Positions 52,270 to 62,430 of a stretch of DNA of 64,000 nucleotides are shown here, one piece after another. This DNA comes from Acanthochromis polyacanthus (lineage: Eukaryota; Chordata; Actinopteri; Pomacentridae), in assembly GCF_021347895.1 (NCBI RefSeq), contig NC_067121.1:13775962-13839961 (forward strand), given 5' to 3'. The notes under the pieces were generated by a model. It was not told the origin of the DNA, ran no database searches, and worked only from the letters and a program-made list of their open reading frames with translations. The translations under genes and the position numbers were made by a program. How positions within the stretch are numbered: position 1 is the stretch's first letter; each line of letters begins with the position of its first letter.

Positions 52270-54072
52270 CTATATTATGGAAAGTGTTTGAACAACAGAA
52301 ATAATTGGATTACCAAGAGCCGCGTATTGAAGGCGATCAGGAGGTCGACGCAGTCTATTCAAACGTTTGACAGTCGGAACGGATTCAACAACTGGTTCAG
52401 GTAAGTTATGAACTTCTATAAGCATTTCCGGTTCATTGAGCAATGGCTCATTCGGATGGGGTGATATCTCTACTCGGTCCGACAGCTCTGGTTCTTCCTC
52501 AGGTAAATCTTCAGAAACATTGGTAGAATGAATCTCTTCAGACTCAGGTAAGTTCTCACCAGGCTCTGGTTCTAGGTCGGACTTAGAGGATTCCCCATCT
52601 TCAGGTAAGTCAGTTTGCAGTGTTTCAGGAACTAGATCGGCAGAAGGCACAGGTGAAGCAACAGCAGCCTTAGACGAAGGCAGTGGCACGGATTCAACAG
52701 AAGGTTCAACTGTGTACGATCTCTCGAACTGGAATGTGGTCGGCTGAAGCTGGACTTGAGGCACATTCCATTCACTTCCCTCCTCACCAAGCTCTTCACT
52801 AGAATCAACACTAATAGGTTTCTGGCTTCGGGTTTGCGGACGACGTGGTGGTGTGACTGGCAACAGACCTTGATCATAACTAGATGACAAGAAGGGACAC
52901 GGAAGAAGTAAATCACGATGCAGCGTCCTAGTGGATGCAGTTGACCTATTTTCTGGCCGCACGGTATATACGGGCAGTTCTCCAGCACGCTTCACAACGA
53001 CGTACACATCCTGCTCCCATTTGTCTTCGAGCTTGTGTTTGCCACGAAGCCGGACATTCCGTACCAACACACGGTCTCCTTCCTCCAGACTTGATGGAGT
53101 TACACGTTGATCAAAGCGAGTTTTGTTTCTTTCACCAGACTTGACAGCATTCTTTGAAGCTATTTGGAAGCTTTCTTCAAGACGGGACCGGAGATCCTCG
53201 ACATACTGGGAATGAGAAGTGGACTGCTCTTCACGAACAGGTAAGCCAAAGGCCAAATCCACTGGAAGACGTGGAGAACGACCGAACATAAGCTCGTACG
53301 GCGTAAAACCCGTGACGTCGTTCCGTGTGCAGTTGTAAGCATGCACTAGTGGCTTTACGTGTTCTTTCCATTTGGCTTTCTTTTTACTCTCGAGGGTCCC
53401 AAGCATGTTGAGTAAGGTCCGGTTGAACCTCTCAACTGGGTTGCCCCTAGGATGGTAAGGGGTTGTTCTGGTCTTGACAATCCCAGCGAGTTGGCAGAAT
53501 TCTTTGATCAACTTTGACTCAAAGTCGGGTCCTTGATCAGTGTGGAGACGTTCTGGTATCCCATAGCACACTATGAAGTTCTCCCATAGACACTTTGCCA
53601 CAGTCTTCGCTTTTTGGTTTGCTGTGGGTATGGCTATTGCAAATTTTGTGAAATGGTCAGTGAACACGAGAATGTCTTTGATACTGCTTTGATCTGGTTC
53701 GAGTGACAAGTAGTCCATGCAGAGTAACTCCAACGGACGAGTAGTCTTGATGTTAATGAGTGGCGCAGATCTTTCCGGGAGTGCCTTTCGTCTCACACAT
53801 CTGTCACACGATTTGATCCTTAGTTCGATATCGGCTGCCATACGAGGCCAGAAAAACCTGGAGCGTACTAAGTCCAGCGTCCGCTCGATGCCCAAGTGAC
53901 CCATGTCACTATGTAAGCTCTTGAAGACCATGGACCTTAGCTCCTCAGGTAAGACCAACTGGAATGAAATTTTTCCTCCTTCATTCCTCCTTCTGTACAA
54001 GATGTTCTCTTGTAATTCGAGGCGATTCAGTTCCCTCAACAACAGCATCAGGTCTGGAAGTTCTGGTCTCAC
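52270..54072 (-). CDS. gypsy integrase with long C-terminal tail
   Basis: 600 codons without a stop. It has a zinc-binding HHCC (SDMGHLGIERT ... CDRCVRRK), then the core with LELLCMDYLSLEPD (first Asp), RLHTDQGPDFES (second Asp) and NPVERFNRTLLNMLG (Glu), followed by an SH3-like chromatin/DNA-binding region (DRVLVRNVRLRGKHKLEDKW). A ~230-residue acidic Pro/Ser/Glu-rich tail ends near the polypurine tract. The tail is longer than in most gypsy integrases and is shared by the second element at 62431. It joins linear cDNA to the host chromosome. The frame upstream (RNase H) is shifted, so this part would not be made as a fusion. Confidence 0.93.
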   Translation of the reverse strand: MRPELPDLMLLLRELNRLELQENILYRRRNEGGKISFQLVLPEELRSMVFKSLHSDMGHLGIERTLDLVRSRFFWPRMAADIELRIKSCDRCVRRKALPERSAPLINIKTTRPLELLCMDYLSLEPDQSSIKDILVFTDHFTKFAIAIPTANQKAKTVAKCLWENFIVCYGIPERLHTDQGPDFESKLIKEFCQLAGIVKTRTTPYHPRGNPVERFNRTLLNMLGTLESKKKAKWKEHVKPLVHAYNCTRNDVTGFTPYELMFGRSPRLPVDLAFGLPVREEQSTSHSQYVEDLRSRLEESFQIASKNAVKSGERNKTRFDQRVTPSSLEEGDRVLVRNVRLRGKHKLEDKWEQDVYVVVKRAGELPVYTVRPENRSTASTRTLHRDLLLPCPFLSSSYDQGLLPVTPPRRPQTRSQKPISVDSSEELGEEGSEWNVPQVQLQPTTFQFERSYTVEPSVESVPLPSSKAAVASPVPSADLVPETLQTDLPEDGESSKSDLEPEPGENLPESEEIHSTNVSEDLPEEEPELSDRVEISPHPNEPLLNEPEMLIEVHNLPEPVVESVPTVKRLNRLRRPPDRLQYAALGNPIISVVQTLSII

Positions 54073-56857
54073 TGTTGGGGAACCTTCTCACCAGTCTCCA
54101 TTTGGTGGATGACCTCTCTGATCACGGGATCTGCCCTTTGCTTCTCCTTAAGGTCCAGGGCTGACAAGGATGGAACAATTGGCAGTCCATGATAGTCTTC
54201 ACTGACGTAACTGTCAGGGATTGCATTGGCTGGCAGGCCCAGCGACTCAACCAGCGTGATGGGACTCTCTGCTGAACTGCTAGGCTGGCTGGTGACGAGA
54301 CAGCGATGGCAAATAGCAGTGACAATGTCCACATCAAGTTCCTCCACTTCACCAAATTCAATTAGATGTTCCTCCGTGAACTTGTTGATCAGGTCCCAGT
54401 CCTTTTGCACTGACACGTCAACAGAATGGCTATAAGGGCGGCGAGATAGGGCATCAGCATCGAGGTTCTGCTTCCCTGCTCGATACTGCAGCTTGAAAGT
54501 GTAGGTGGAGAGGGCGGCAAGCCACCTGTGGCTGGCAGCATCCAACTTTGCTGATGTTAGCAGGTACGTGAGCGGGTTGTTATCTGTCACTACTACGAAG
54601 TGGGCCCCATACAGGTAGTCGTGAAACTTCTCACACACACTCCATTTCAGTGCGAGGAATTCGAGTTTGTGTGCAGGATACCTCGACTCACTTGCTGATA
54701 GACCACGGCTGGCATATGCGATCACTCTGAGCTGGCCCTCTTGCTCTTGGTATAAAGCCGCTCCAAGCCCTGTGGTGCTGGCATCTGTGTGTAGTATGTA
54801 TTGGAGTTTAGGATCTGCAAAGCCGAGGACTGGCGAACTGGTCAACTTCTCAATGAGTGTTTCAAAAGCAATCTGGCACTCTGTGGACCATCTTTCTCCA
54901 AAGGGCTGCTTGGTGTCGTGGAACTGCACTAAATTGGATGGTTTCCTGGACCTGGAGGTAGGTACGTAGCCTCGTGTCAATTCATTAAGAGGTCTGGCAA
55001 TGGCAGAGTATCCCTTTATGAACCTTCGATAATATCCAGCAAATCCCAAGAATGACTTGAGCTCCTTCAAATTTCTTGGAACTGGCCAGGATTTCAAAGC
55101 ATGGATCTTGTCTGGATCAGTCTCTACTCCTCTCTCCGAACAATATGGCCCAGATACTTCACTGATGTCTGGAAAAATTTACATTTTTCAGGAGAAAGTT
55201 TCAGTCCATATTCTTTGAGACGATTTAGAACTCGTAGCAGCCTCTGCTCGTGTTCTTCCAGCGAGTCAGAAAAAACAATGAGATCGTCGAGGTAAACGAG
55301 AACTTCTTTTAAATGGAGATCCCCCATGCTTTTCTCCATTAATCGCTGGAACGTGGATGGAGCGTTAGTGACCCCTTGGGGCATCCGATTGAATTCCCAA
55401 AATCCAACGGGCGTCACAAAGGCGGTCTTCTCTTTATCGGATTCATTCATTTCAATCTGGTAATATCCACTTTTCAGATCAAGCACGCTGAACCATTTGG
55501 AACCGGACAAGGCAGACAGAGACTCTTCCAGATTGGGTAACGGATAGGCGTCTTTAACTGTCTGCATGTTCAGCTTCCGATAATCAATGCATAACCGTAT
55601 GTCACCGTTTTTCTTTCGGACCACAACTATGGGTGATGAAAATGGCGACTCCGATTCACGAATTACACCGGCCTCCAGCAGGTCCCTCAGATGTTGTCGG
55701 ACTGCCTCGATGTCTTGAGGGTGGATGGGTCTGGCTCGATGCTTGAACGGAGTTTCATCGTTCAATTTAATGTGATGTTTCACCTTGTCAGTACGTCCGA
55801 AGTCCATGTCACTAAGTGAGAAGACGTCTGGGATCTGATTCAGCTTTGTCGTGATACTTGCTTTCCACTCCGGCGGAATAGGTGAATCTCCAAAATCCAG
55901 CTTCAAAGCATGAGGATTTAATGATTTGGCTGTGGACACGCTATGCGAGAGGATCTGAGGGACATTGAAAGTTCTGCGATGGTGGAGAGTGGTGGGATGG
56001 TCACATCTTGGTCGGACTCGTTACTGAGGATGACCGGGATCTTCTTGTGGGATTGGCTGGGAAGCATTATCAAAGAGCTTTTGACAAGCAGCCCACCTGG
56101 CAGTGGTGAGGCTGGATGCTCCACAAGCACCCTCTGACCTGGAGCAGTTATGGTGTTGTGCATGGAGCCATCGACAACGGTGGTGTGTCCAGCAGGGATG
56201 ACAACTGGAGACTTGCTGGCTAATCTCACAACCCCGTCGTTGCCCACCTGTTGTTGCTGGTGGCGTATCTGCAGAAGCTTGAGGACTGCTTTGTAGCCAT
56301 GGGCAGCTGGCGGGACGTTTGAAAACTCGCTCCCCATGTACTGACGATACAGAGGCTCCAAAGTGTTCATGCCGATCAACACTGGTACCTGATAGGCTCT
56401 AACATCTGGAACAACAAGAGCCAGTGTAGCGACGTCAAAATCAGCTCCAAGGAACTCACTTGGGAAAGTGACCACCATCTCCACATATCCAAGATACGGA
56501 ACTGCTTGCCCCGCAGCTCCTTCGACTTGCAGTAACTCACCCAGGGATTTAACCGGCTGGTCCGTAAAATGCTGGTTATAAAACGAAACTGGGATCGTAG
56601 TGACTTGCCGATCCTGTGTCCATAAGACAACTGAATTCTTCACCAGCAATTTTGATATTAACTGTGCACCGAGATCCGATGAGGCCTTTGGGTAGCTGGG
56701 TAGGAACAACGGGAGGAATCTGAGTTAATTCTTTGCATTGAACAGATTTCTTCTTCTTGTGGGGACATTGTGAGTCCACAACAGTTCCGGTTCGCCCCAC
56801 AACTGGAACTGGATCTAGTTTAAAGGATTTCTTGATGTGGAGTTTGACTTTTGCCAT
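54069..56857 (-). pseudogene. gypsy pol: protease, RT, RNase H, broken
   Basis: 56857-56600 begins MAKVKLHIKKSFKLD and reaches CLMDTGS, the aspartic-protease active site. A one-base frame change follows near 56610, and the rest of the protease runs on to about 55950. RT 55939-55124 carries ARPIHPQDIEAVRQHL, CIDYRKLN, LDLKSGYYQI and VYLDDLIVF (the YLDD box). RNase H 55097-54069 carries FLGFAGYYRRFI, LHTDASTTGLGAALYQ, LEFLALKWSV and VVTDNNPLTYL. Frame changes lie near 55950, 55133 and 54075. Several of these sites are next to short homopolymers, so sequence error should be excluded. The gag-pol overlap at 56815-56857 may be a natural frameshift site. Confidence 0.92.
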
Positions 56858-58493
56858 CTTTGCTGTTTTTCTATAAACTGCTTCTTCTTATGCGCGACAA
56901 GTGCAGAGTTCGGGGGGTTATCACAGAGAGTCTTGATATGGCCATCTTCACCACACCGATAGCAGTAGCCCAGCTTGGGAACAGAAGACGGGTTCTTTGT
57001 TAACTTGCCCGCCCTCTGCCCCGCACCAGACATACGGCTAGGCGTGGACTTTAAAGCAGCAGAACTGGAACTTGACTGGGCAGCAGTGAGTATTGCTAGC
57101 TGCTTCTGGATATCGGCCAACTGTTGGGCGAGTTGCTGCGTGACGTTTGTGAGTGCAGCAATCTCATTTTTCTCTGCACCGTCAGCATAGACATATTGCG
57201 CATGGGCTACAGCTCTGGGTCGTGATGAGCCAAGATGTTGCTTCATGCGAACGGCTTTCGCTGCTTCACGATCCTCTTCAGTTCGCAATAAAAGTAAAGT
57301 TCGGCAAATGATGGGGGATTCTGTTTACGTTGCTTTAACTGTAATTCTGTGATTAGTGAATTATCCCAACAACCACGGCAGAATTGGGTCAGTAGGTGTC
57401 GATCAAAGTCTCTCTTTGTCACTCCACCTCGTTTCACAGCCAGATTTAGTACCACCTGTAGACGTTGTAAGTAGCTTGACGATTTCTCTCCAGCATCTTG
57501 GAACGTGTCCATGAATTTGGCGTATAGCTCATCACCATCCTGAACCGTGCCATATGCTGAATCGAGTGTTTGGAGATAGATGTTCGGCGAAGTATCAGGT
57601 CTCAGGTGCTTAACCATGTCAGCGCCGGCGGTAAAAGGCTATCGAAGATCTTGCGTGAGCGCTGAAAGTCGGACACAGCAGGATCTTGCAGCAACAGCTC
57701 TACTCCGGAACGCCACGTATCATAATCAGACTCTGTTTGGGGTCTGGGCGATCTTCCAGAGAAGGCTCTGAGACGTTGTGTGGAAGAGTTCATAGCACTG
57801 TCATCGCTCTTAACGATATGCTCGACTACATATCGTTGAACTTCAGGTGGATGAAGGTCGACATGTGGCATGGCTGGCAAAGAAGGTCTTGAGGGAACCC
57901 GGGCTGTTGGTTCCGGCTCAACCTTTGGCTGCGGTCGAGTATGGTGGATAGTGGCAGCAGGAGCGACTTGAACTTCAAGGGAGGCAATAGATGATGGCTC
58001 GGTGGCCTTGTCCTCCGCACGAGACTCCTCTTCAGTGGGATGGAGCTTAGAGACTGTTTGACCAAGCAGAGACATCACCCCACTCAAAACAACCGCAAAA
58101 TCTTGACCAGTTGACTTTGCAACTTTTCGCAATTCAGACAAATAACTTTCAGTTGAAATTTGCCTACCACATCTGCACAGGCTGAAGATAAATCCAAATG
58201 TCATAGGTAACTTTATGATCCTTGCACACATATGTATAGGGCAAAATTGGACGCAACGCAACCAACGCCGCTCCCGAACTGTATTCTACAACAATCGACT
58301 GATGAAAAGCTGACTCTGGGTCATCAATAAATTCAAATCTCAAAATCTTACCATACTGTCCTAAAAATTCAATAGCTTCCTCATCCGTTTCTGTTTTAGT
58401 CGCATCTTGAATCAAAACTGCATTGGGGATCTTAATGCCACGTTTCTCGAATATGTCCATTATCTTTTCAATATACAAAATACCACAAAACAA
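56815..58493 (-). pseudogene. gypsy gag (PNMA-like), frameshifted
   Basis: Minus-strand pieces: 58460-58180 (MDIFEKRGIKIPNAVLI, an N-terminal domain of the kind in PNMA-type proteins), 58180-57610 (capsid N-terminal part, TESDYDTWRSGVELLLQDPA), 57617-57290 (capsid C-terminal part, MVKHLRPDTSPNIYLQ) and 57288-56815 (basic linker, a C-X2-C-X4-H-X4-C zinc knuckle at YCYRCGEDGHIKTLC, then the stop). Frame changes lie near 58175, 57615 and 57290. Gag builds the particle that packages the RNA. PNMA genes of mammals derive from this gypsy lineage. Confidence 0.88.
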
Positions 58494-58560
58494 GTAAATT
58501 CAGAAATGTTAAAAATATGTTCAGTACTTTATCTCCGCTCCTGGCTAGCTCGCCACGTTA

Positions 58561-59526
58561 TGTAGCCTATATGCCGCTACTATTAGCACTGTATTGGTAC
58601 TAATTTGCAGTAAATTATTAGTTGGGTTGGGCTAGAGTTCAGAAGATTCTAAGTTCAGCTCTAGGAGCGGAGAAAAGAAGACTGGACACAGGATTAAATA
58701 TTAAGTGGCACCAGTATATTATATTTAAACAACATGACATACAAACGTTTAACAATAACTCAAATGGCCATTCAAATGGGAAAACACAATAAATTCATAA
58801 TAAGTGTCACTTCCAAGTTACAATCTAATGTGCAACATCAGAGTGTCCACGTAGGCCTTCCCACAACACGAGTTCAAAGCTTTTGCCAAGATGGCATTTA
58901 ACACAACCATCGTTCATAAGTTAAGCGTCCAGAGGGAGAGGTAGGTGTCCATGGAAGGGGGGTGAATTGTGCAGGTTTGTTAAGTGTGAACGATTTGGTT
59001 GCGAGGCAAAGACTGAAAAGGGAGAGACGGCTGCCTTAAAGGAGCCTCCTACCAGCCCAACCAGGTGGAGGAGGTGCAGGAGGTCCAGTTCAATTCACTT
59101 CAGTTCAAGCTCCAGGGTTCTTCAGGCAGTGTGGGCCTAGAATTCTTGGGTCTAGCTCGCCATCACCTGGCCGATTCCTTGTTTAATCAACACCCGCGAC
59201 TCCACACGACGCCTGGCGGCTCCGGTAGTTGGCTCCTATGATTTAAGACGTGTTGCTTTAGTTTTAGAAGTTAATATTGCGAAATAAAAGCGAAAATAGC
59301 ACAGTACCTTGCAGCAATATTCCCAATGCGTCCCTCTCTCAAAGCTCCCGGCCCGCGAGTGCCTTCCGGGTATAAAACAACCCGACTGGCCGCGCGCCGT
59401 CACATGACGGGACACACAGCGTGACGTATGACGTCATTACGCATTTGACAAACCAGTTATGGAAAACGGGAATGGAGGATTTATTTATTTTATATTTGGA
59501 ACTAGAGTTTTATCACCCGGGTTACA
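58561..59526 (-). repeat. 5' LTR (966 bp)
   Basis: Identical to 51193-52159 except for one A fewer in TTGTTTAA(A)TC (about 59185) and GACACACAG versus GACGCACAG (about 59413). The CRE is at 59429-59436. Internal sequence adjoining it on the minus strand (TGGCGAGCTAGCCAGG, five bases in) is the likely primer-binding site; the tRNA was not identified. Confidence 0.95.
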
Positions 59527-60933
59527 GACACATTGCACAAGGAGGGCAAGACTCAAAAGGTTATTGCTGAAAAGGTTGGCTGTTCTCAAAGCTCTGTGTC
59601 CAAACACATTAATGGAGAGGCAAAGGGTAGGAAAAACTGTGGTAGGAAAAAGTGTACAAGCGACAGGGATCACCGCGCCCTGGTGAAGATTGTGAAAAAA
59701 ACCCATTCAAAAATGTGGGGGAGATTCACAAGGACTGGACTGCTGCAGGAGTCAGTGCTTCAAAATCCACCACCAAGAGACGCATGAAAGACATGGGTTT
59801 CAACTGCCGCATACCTCGTGTCAAGCCTCTTTGAACAAGAAACAGCGCGCAAAGCGTCTCACCTGGGCTAAGGAAAAAAGAGCTGGACTGCAGCTGAGTG
59901 GTCCAAAGTTATGTTTTCTGATGAAAGCAAATTTTGCATTGCCTTTGGAAATCGAGGTCCCAGAGTCTGGAGGAGGACAGGAGAGGCACAGGATCCACGT
60001 TGCCTGAAGTCTAGTGTGAAGTTTCCACCATCAGTGATGGTTTGGGGTGCCATGTCATCTGCTGGTGTCGGTCCACTCTGTTTCCTGAGATCCAAGGTCA
60101 ACGCAGCCGTCTACCAGCAAGTTTTAGAGCACTTCATGCTTCCTGCTGCTGACCTGCTTTATGGAGGTGGGGATTTTATGTTCCAACAGGACTTGGCGCC
60201 TGCACACAGTGCCAAATCTACCAGTGCCTGGTTTAAGGACCATGATATTTCTGTACTCAATTGGCCAGCCAACTCGCCCGACCTTAGCCCCATCGAAAAT
60301 CTGTGGGTATTGTTAAGAGGAAGATGCAGAATGCCAGACCCAAAAATGCAGAAGAGCTGAAGGCCACTATCAAAGCAACCTGGGCTCTCATAACACCTGA
60401 GCAGTGCCAGAAACTGATCGACTCCATGCCACGCCGCATTAATGCAGTCATTGAGGCAAAAGGAGCTCCAACCAAGTATTGAGTACTGTACATGCTCATA
60501 TTTTTCACGTTCATACTTTTCAGTTGGCCAACATTTCTACAAATCCTGTTTTGTATTGGCCTCAGGTAATATTCTAATTTTCTGACCCACGGAATGTCGG
60601 ATTTTCATTTGTTGCCACCTATGATCATCAAAATTAAATAAATAAACATTTGAAGTGCATCAGTCTGCGTGCAATGATTACATATAATGTAAAAGTTATA
60701 CCTTTTGTTCGCAATTACGGAAATAAATCAAGTTTATGAAAATATTCTAATTTTCTGGCTTTTACCTGTAAATACACATCCACGATTGAAGTGAGATCAT
60801 TTATTTCTACTTAAACAATGCCAAACTCCAGATCAGTACATATGTGCACACACACACAGACCTGGCCATCTTGTCACCGAGCCCCCCCTGCCATAACTCC
60901 CTGCCCCCCAGTTTGGGAACCACTGATTTAGAA

Positions 60934-61314
60934 CACACTGGGTGCCTTGTCAGAGCTGTCATGTATTTGTAAAACAAATTTGATCTTGAGAGGTGACATA
61001 TCAGAGACTAAATTCTAAAAGCTGACATTTTTGTTACATAATTTCATATATGTCTAAACTCATGAAATGAATAAAAGATATGAAATGCTGTTAGTTTTAG
61101 TAGCCTAAATGCCACTGAAGCAGAAAACTATAGCTATGGGTGGTAATATGAGACAGGATATGGTTTCCAAGCACCTGTCACAAGGAAATTTAATTGACTA
61201 TGAAAAGAGCTAACACTGAAGTCAAGGTAATGTAGCTATAAAGCCACAGGGTAGGTAGGCTATAGTAAGCACTGGGTAAGAGGTCACAGTCAGTGCATCA
61301 ATGGACAAAACACT
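60934..61314. other. No gene recognised
   Basis: AT-rich sequence flanking the hAT element. Confidence 0.4.
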
Positions 61315-62422
61315 GTGTAACCTACCTCAGCTCTAACTGTTAACGGTAAAAGACTGGGAGATACAGATATTTATTCCATCAATGCATCAATTACCTTGTG
61401 GACCAGTAGTCAGAAGTTCTAGGTCGCTACAGGAGAAAGGGAGTGTTAGCAAAATGCAGTGAGTGACCAAGTAAAGAACCTCACTCACATCAAAGGTAAG
61501 TTTATAAGTGTGTTGTATTGAAAAAAAAAGAGTTGTAGAAAAATAAAATAAAAAACAATTTTAGCTTTTCAGCTCTTCAGACATGAGATATCAACCACAG
61601 TCCTCAATAAATCAGTCTTTTTTTCCTCAAATAAATCACAGTCTCTGTCTAAATCTCAGTTTCTTTTTGGGTTGGCTCGCCACAACCACTGAGGTCCCGT
61701 TCTACCTTTACAGAGACCGGAAGAATCCCCAGTAGAAGAAGTCTTGCAGATTGACACAGGAATCCATACAAAGGGGAAGAACAAAAGACCCGGCCAGAGG
61801 CTCACAGTTCATGTACACACACACTCCAGGTACAGGGTACAATACACGCTCTCATCAGTCCAGGATCCCGGTTCTCCTCCGCTTCTGTTGTGAACCCACG
61901 GTCCGCTCATCTACCACGGCAAAAAGGAAAGGCTCCACTCTCTGCCCTAACAATAAAAGCGACTTAGACTTGGAATATCTGGCCCTCTCAGACGAAAATC
62001 GGCATAATCTGCAGCAGGAAACTAGCACACCGCTGCCTCAGAGACAATCCGGCAGAGAGAGAGAAAAAAACGGAAGCAGCCAGGCACGTACGCCCTGGTG
62101 GCGTCTGATTGGTTACACTATCACACGAACTCCTCATGTCACTCGAATCTTTTACATGTTGAGAAAGGCACTTTCGCCACACTTAAATGAAATAAAATAC
62201 TCTTTTAAAACAATTAAATGAACTTGTGTGTGTTGATCTTTTTAATCTATTTATTAACATGTTTATGATTTTTAACCATAAATCCTATTTACTCATTTTA
62301 TGCAAGTGTAGCCTCATGTAACTTATCTGTCACATGGAAAAAAATGAATTTATTAATTTATTGGTCCAATTAATCAACTGGTGAACTGGACTGTTAATAA
62401 GCCTGGTAACCTGGGTTACACC
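61315..62422 (-). repeat. Probable 3' LTR of a second gypsy element
   Basis: On the minus strand it begins TGTAACCCAGGTTACC immediately after a polypurine tract (GGAGGGGAGGG, 62423-62433). The other end is set at GGTAGGTTACA (61315) by its TG...CA form and is uncertain. The start resembles that of the first element (TGTAACCCGGG), but the rest differs. Confidence 0.55.
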
Positions 62423-62430
62423 CTCCCCTC

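Larger units (their letters stand above)
51193..59526 (-). mobile_element. Full-length Ty3/gypsy retrotransposon, very young
   Basis: 8334 bp with two LTRs (51193-52159 and 58561-59526), TG...CA ends and a GACA target duplication (51189-51192 and 59527-59530). Order on the minus strand is LTR, gag, protease, RT, RNase H, integrase, polypurine tract, LTR. The LTRs differ at one base and one single-A indel, so insertion was recent. At least six frameshifts break the coding region. Confidence 0.97.
51144..60482 (+). pseudogene. Tc1-type transposase, split by a gypsy element
   Basis: The start MGKTSDLTAVQKATID lies at 51144-51192; the gene resumes at 59531 (LHKEGKTQKVIAEKVGCSQS, first HTH). A frameshift near 59680-59700 leads into GEIHKDWTAAGVS (second HTH region). 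Catalytic motifs: VMFSDESKFCIAFG (first Asp, about 59910), PPSVMVWGAMS, FMFQQDLAPAHSAK (second Asp, about 60190) and SPDLSPIENLW (Glu, about 60280). A frameshift near 60310 precedes the C-terminus, which ends IEAKGAPTKY at 60482. All three catalytic residues survive. The LTR element disables it about 16 codons in. Confidence 0.92.
50826..60768 (+). mobile_element. Tc1-like transposon, split (middle of the nest)
   Basis: The left terminal repeat (50826-~51030) and the right one (~60566-60768) are inverted over ~200 bp, with TA outside both (50824-50825 and 60769-60770). AGAAAATTAGAATATT occurs both at the tip and at the inner edge of each arm (IR/DR layout). Without the gypsy insertion it is about 1.6 kb. 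Confidence 0.95.
48578..60925 (-). mobile_element. hAT transposon, interrupted (outermost of a nest)
   Basis: The left end CAGTGGTTCCCAAACTTTTT and the right end ...CAGTTTGGGAACCACTG are inverted. ATTTAGAA flanks both sides (48570-48577 and 60926-60933): a perfect 8 bp target duplication, diagnostic of hAT. Without the Tc1 nest (50826-60768 plus one TA) it is about 2.4 kb. Confidence 0.95.

Noticed and set aside
51193..59526. Large direct repeats 51193-52159 and 58561-59526 as a segmental duplication
   Set aside because: TG...CA ends, target duplication, polypurine tract and pol genes between them identify them as LTRs.
61665..61700. GGCTCGCCAC resembling the first gypsy element's primer-binding site
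   Set aside because: It lies inside the presumed LTR of the second element, with no LTR edge next to it; too short to support a separate element.
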